A stretch of DNA of 5,290 nucleotides from Chloroflexota bacterium (GTDB lineage: Bacteria; Chloroflexota; Anaerolineae; Fen-1058): contig JACRBO010000172.1 in NCBI GenBank assembly GCA_016219235.1, positions 1 to 5,290 of the forward strand. The letters are read 5' to 3'. Under the pieces are notes generated by a model that saw nothing but the letters and a program-made list of their open reading frames with translations, was not told the origin of the DNA and made no database searches. Within the stretch, counting starts at the first letter, position 1. Each line of letters starts with the position of its first letter. The translations under genes were made by a program, and so were the position numbers. Below, piece by piece: positions 4,324 to 5,290 of this stretch.

Positions 4324-5290
4324 CTAACTTCTCAGCCCTAACTCATCGGGTGGCAACACTAAATCGGGGCGGAGCCACTGCACATAGTCCAGCCAGCGGC
4401 GCGCAGCCGCACGCTCCTGCGGGTTCGCCCGCCGCCAGGCCGGCGCCAGAATCGCCCGCGCCGCATCGATCTGACCCAGCGCGAATTTTGCCAGCCCCAA
4501 CCCCACTTGCCACAGCACTTGATCTTCACGGCCGGCCGCCGCGGCAAAATGTGGCAGCGCCGGTTGAAATTCCTCGTCGGCCAAGGCCTGCCAGCCGCGC
4601 AGGCCATCGACTTCACGCTGAGCGGGCAACAATCGCGCCGACAAATCAATGGCCTGCTCATAGGCGGCAATGGCCGCCGTGCGTCGTTTGAGCGCAATTT
4701 GCACTTCGGCCAACAGCGTCTGCACCGCCGCCTGCGAGGCCGCATCGGACACCTGCTCGTACAGGTTCAGGGCCGTCGTCAACTGCGATTCGGCCGCGGC
4801 TGCATAACCCGCCGTCAAACTCTGCTCGCCGCGCGCCTGCCATACCCGCGCCTGACCTGGCAAATATCTCAACTGTTCGTAGCAGCTCAGCGCGCGATTG
4901 TACTGCAGCATAGCTTCCTCAGGCTGGCCGTTCAAATCAGCCACTAAGCCGATTTCCAGTAGCATTTCGCCTTCACCGCGCAGCTGGTTCAGGCCAGCAT
5001 ACAACCCGCGAGCCGCTTCAAACTGCGCGTAGGCCGCAGCCAATTCATGCGTGCGCCGATACTCGCGGCCCAGCGCCGCTAGGGCGTGCGCTTCACCCAG
5101 ACCCGCACCCACGGCCCGGTAACCATCCAGCGCCGCCGTGTAGTAATGGACCGCCTCGTCGCCGCGCGCCTGCAAGCCGGCCACCTGCCCCAGCGCCACC
5201 AGCGCATTCGCTTCACCCACCCGATCGCGGCTGCGGCTAAACAACTGGAGCGCACGACGATAGTCAGCCTGCGCCTCGTCGATACGCCCC
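4324..5290 (-). CDS. TPR-repeat protein (partial, N-terminus beyond window)
   Basis: This reading frame enters from the right edge and ends at TAG (4326-4324), giving about 322 residues of the C-terminal part. The TTG at 5244 is not the real start, because TPR-like sequence (DEAQADYRRALQLFS) continues to the edge. Five consecutive 40-residue units occupy 5220 to 4621, each with the helix pair pattern G-x-A-x-A-L-x-x-L-G then A-x-x-x-Y-x-x-A-L-x-x-Y, as in the long TPR type of kinesin light chain, MalT and AfsR/SARP-like regulators. A less regular helical tail follows (FQPALPHFAAAAGREDQVLW, then RRWLDYVQWLRPDLVLPPDE). TPR arrays are protein-binding scaffolds; no catalytic motif is visible. In such proteins an NB-ARC/AAA ATPase, DNA-binding, kinase or CHAT domain often lies N-terminal or beyond, but the window cannot show which. 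It converges on the NRAMP-like gene, so it is not part of that operon. Confidence 0.88.
   Translation of the reverse strand, partial: GRIDEAQADYRRALQLFSRSRDRVGEANALVALGQVAGLQARGDEAVHYYTAALDGYRAVGAGLGEAHALAALGREYRRTHELAAAYAQFEAARGLYAGLNQLRGEGEMLLEIGLVADLNGQPEEAMLQYNRALSCYEQLRYLPGQARVWQARGEQSLTAGYAAAAESQLTTALNLYEQVSDAASQAAVQTLLAEVQIALKRRTAAIAAYEQAIDLSARLLPAQREVDGLRGWQALADEEFQPALPHFAAAAGREDQVLWQVGLGLAKFALGQIDAARAILAPAWRRANPQERAAARRWLDYVQWLRPDLVLPPDELGLRS

Overview
This 5.3 kb window is a compact piece of a GC-rich bacterial chromosome with five protein genes. Two are cut by the window edges. Read left to right they are an MFS exporter (minus, N-terminal part only), a NagD-type HAD phosphatase (minus), a soluble PRC-barrel/MgtE_N/CBS protein (plus), an NRAMP-superfamily metal transporter with an altered metal site (plus), and a 40-residue-period TPR protein (minus, N-terminus missing). 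No RNA gene, CRISPR array, transposase or phage gene is visible. The domain architectures and the short degenerate intergenic repeats remind me of Chloroflexota (Anaerolineae-like). That is inference from recollection, since no marker gene is present.

Layout. The phosphatase and the PRC/MgtE-like gene are transcribed divergently from a spacer of about 210 bp. The spacer holds a good sigma70-type promoter for the plus strand (TTGACA, 17 bp, TAGGAT), an extended -10 for the minus strand, a 17-bp palindrome at the probable phosphatase transcription start, and two hairpins in the leader of the MgtE-like gene. The MFS gene lies downstream of the phosphatase across a 148-bp spacer with a long hairpin and an octamer repeat array. 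The NRAMP-like and TPR genes converge on a 119-bp spacer carrying a large palindromic element.

The most interesting unit is the plus-strand gene pair. The first product has the cytosolic Mg2+-sensing half of an MgtE channel (MgtE_N plus two CBS domains) behind PRC-barrel domains, but no membrane pore. The second is an NRAMP-fold transporter. Its TM1 DPGN motif reads as DAGG, and its TM6 metal-selecting Met is Ala, followed by Pro-Trp instead of Pro-His. In canonical NRAMPs that Met discriminates against alkaline-earth ions, so the pair looks like a split Mg2+ (or other hard-cation) transport system in which an MgtE-type sensor acts in trans on an NRAMP-type carrier. The two genes are separated by about 170 bp of heptamer/octamer repeat with inverted halves, and the transporter start has no Shine-Dalgarno sequence.

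Three spacers (486-556, 2774-2950, 4229-4319) are built from different 7-8-nt degenerate tandem units arranged as inverted repeats, and they abut or overlap stop or start codons. This shared organisation is the main non-coding signal in the window.
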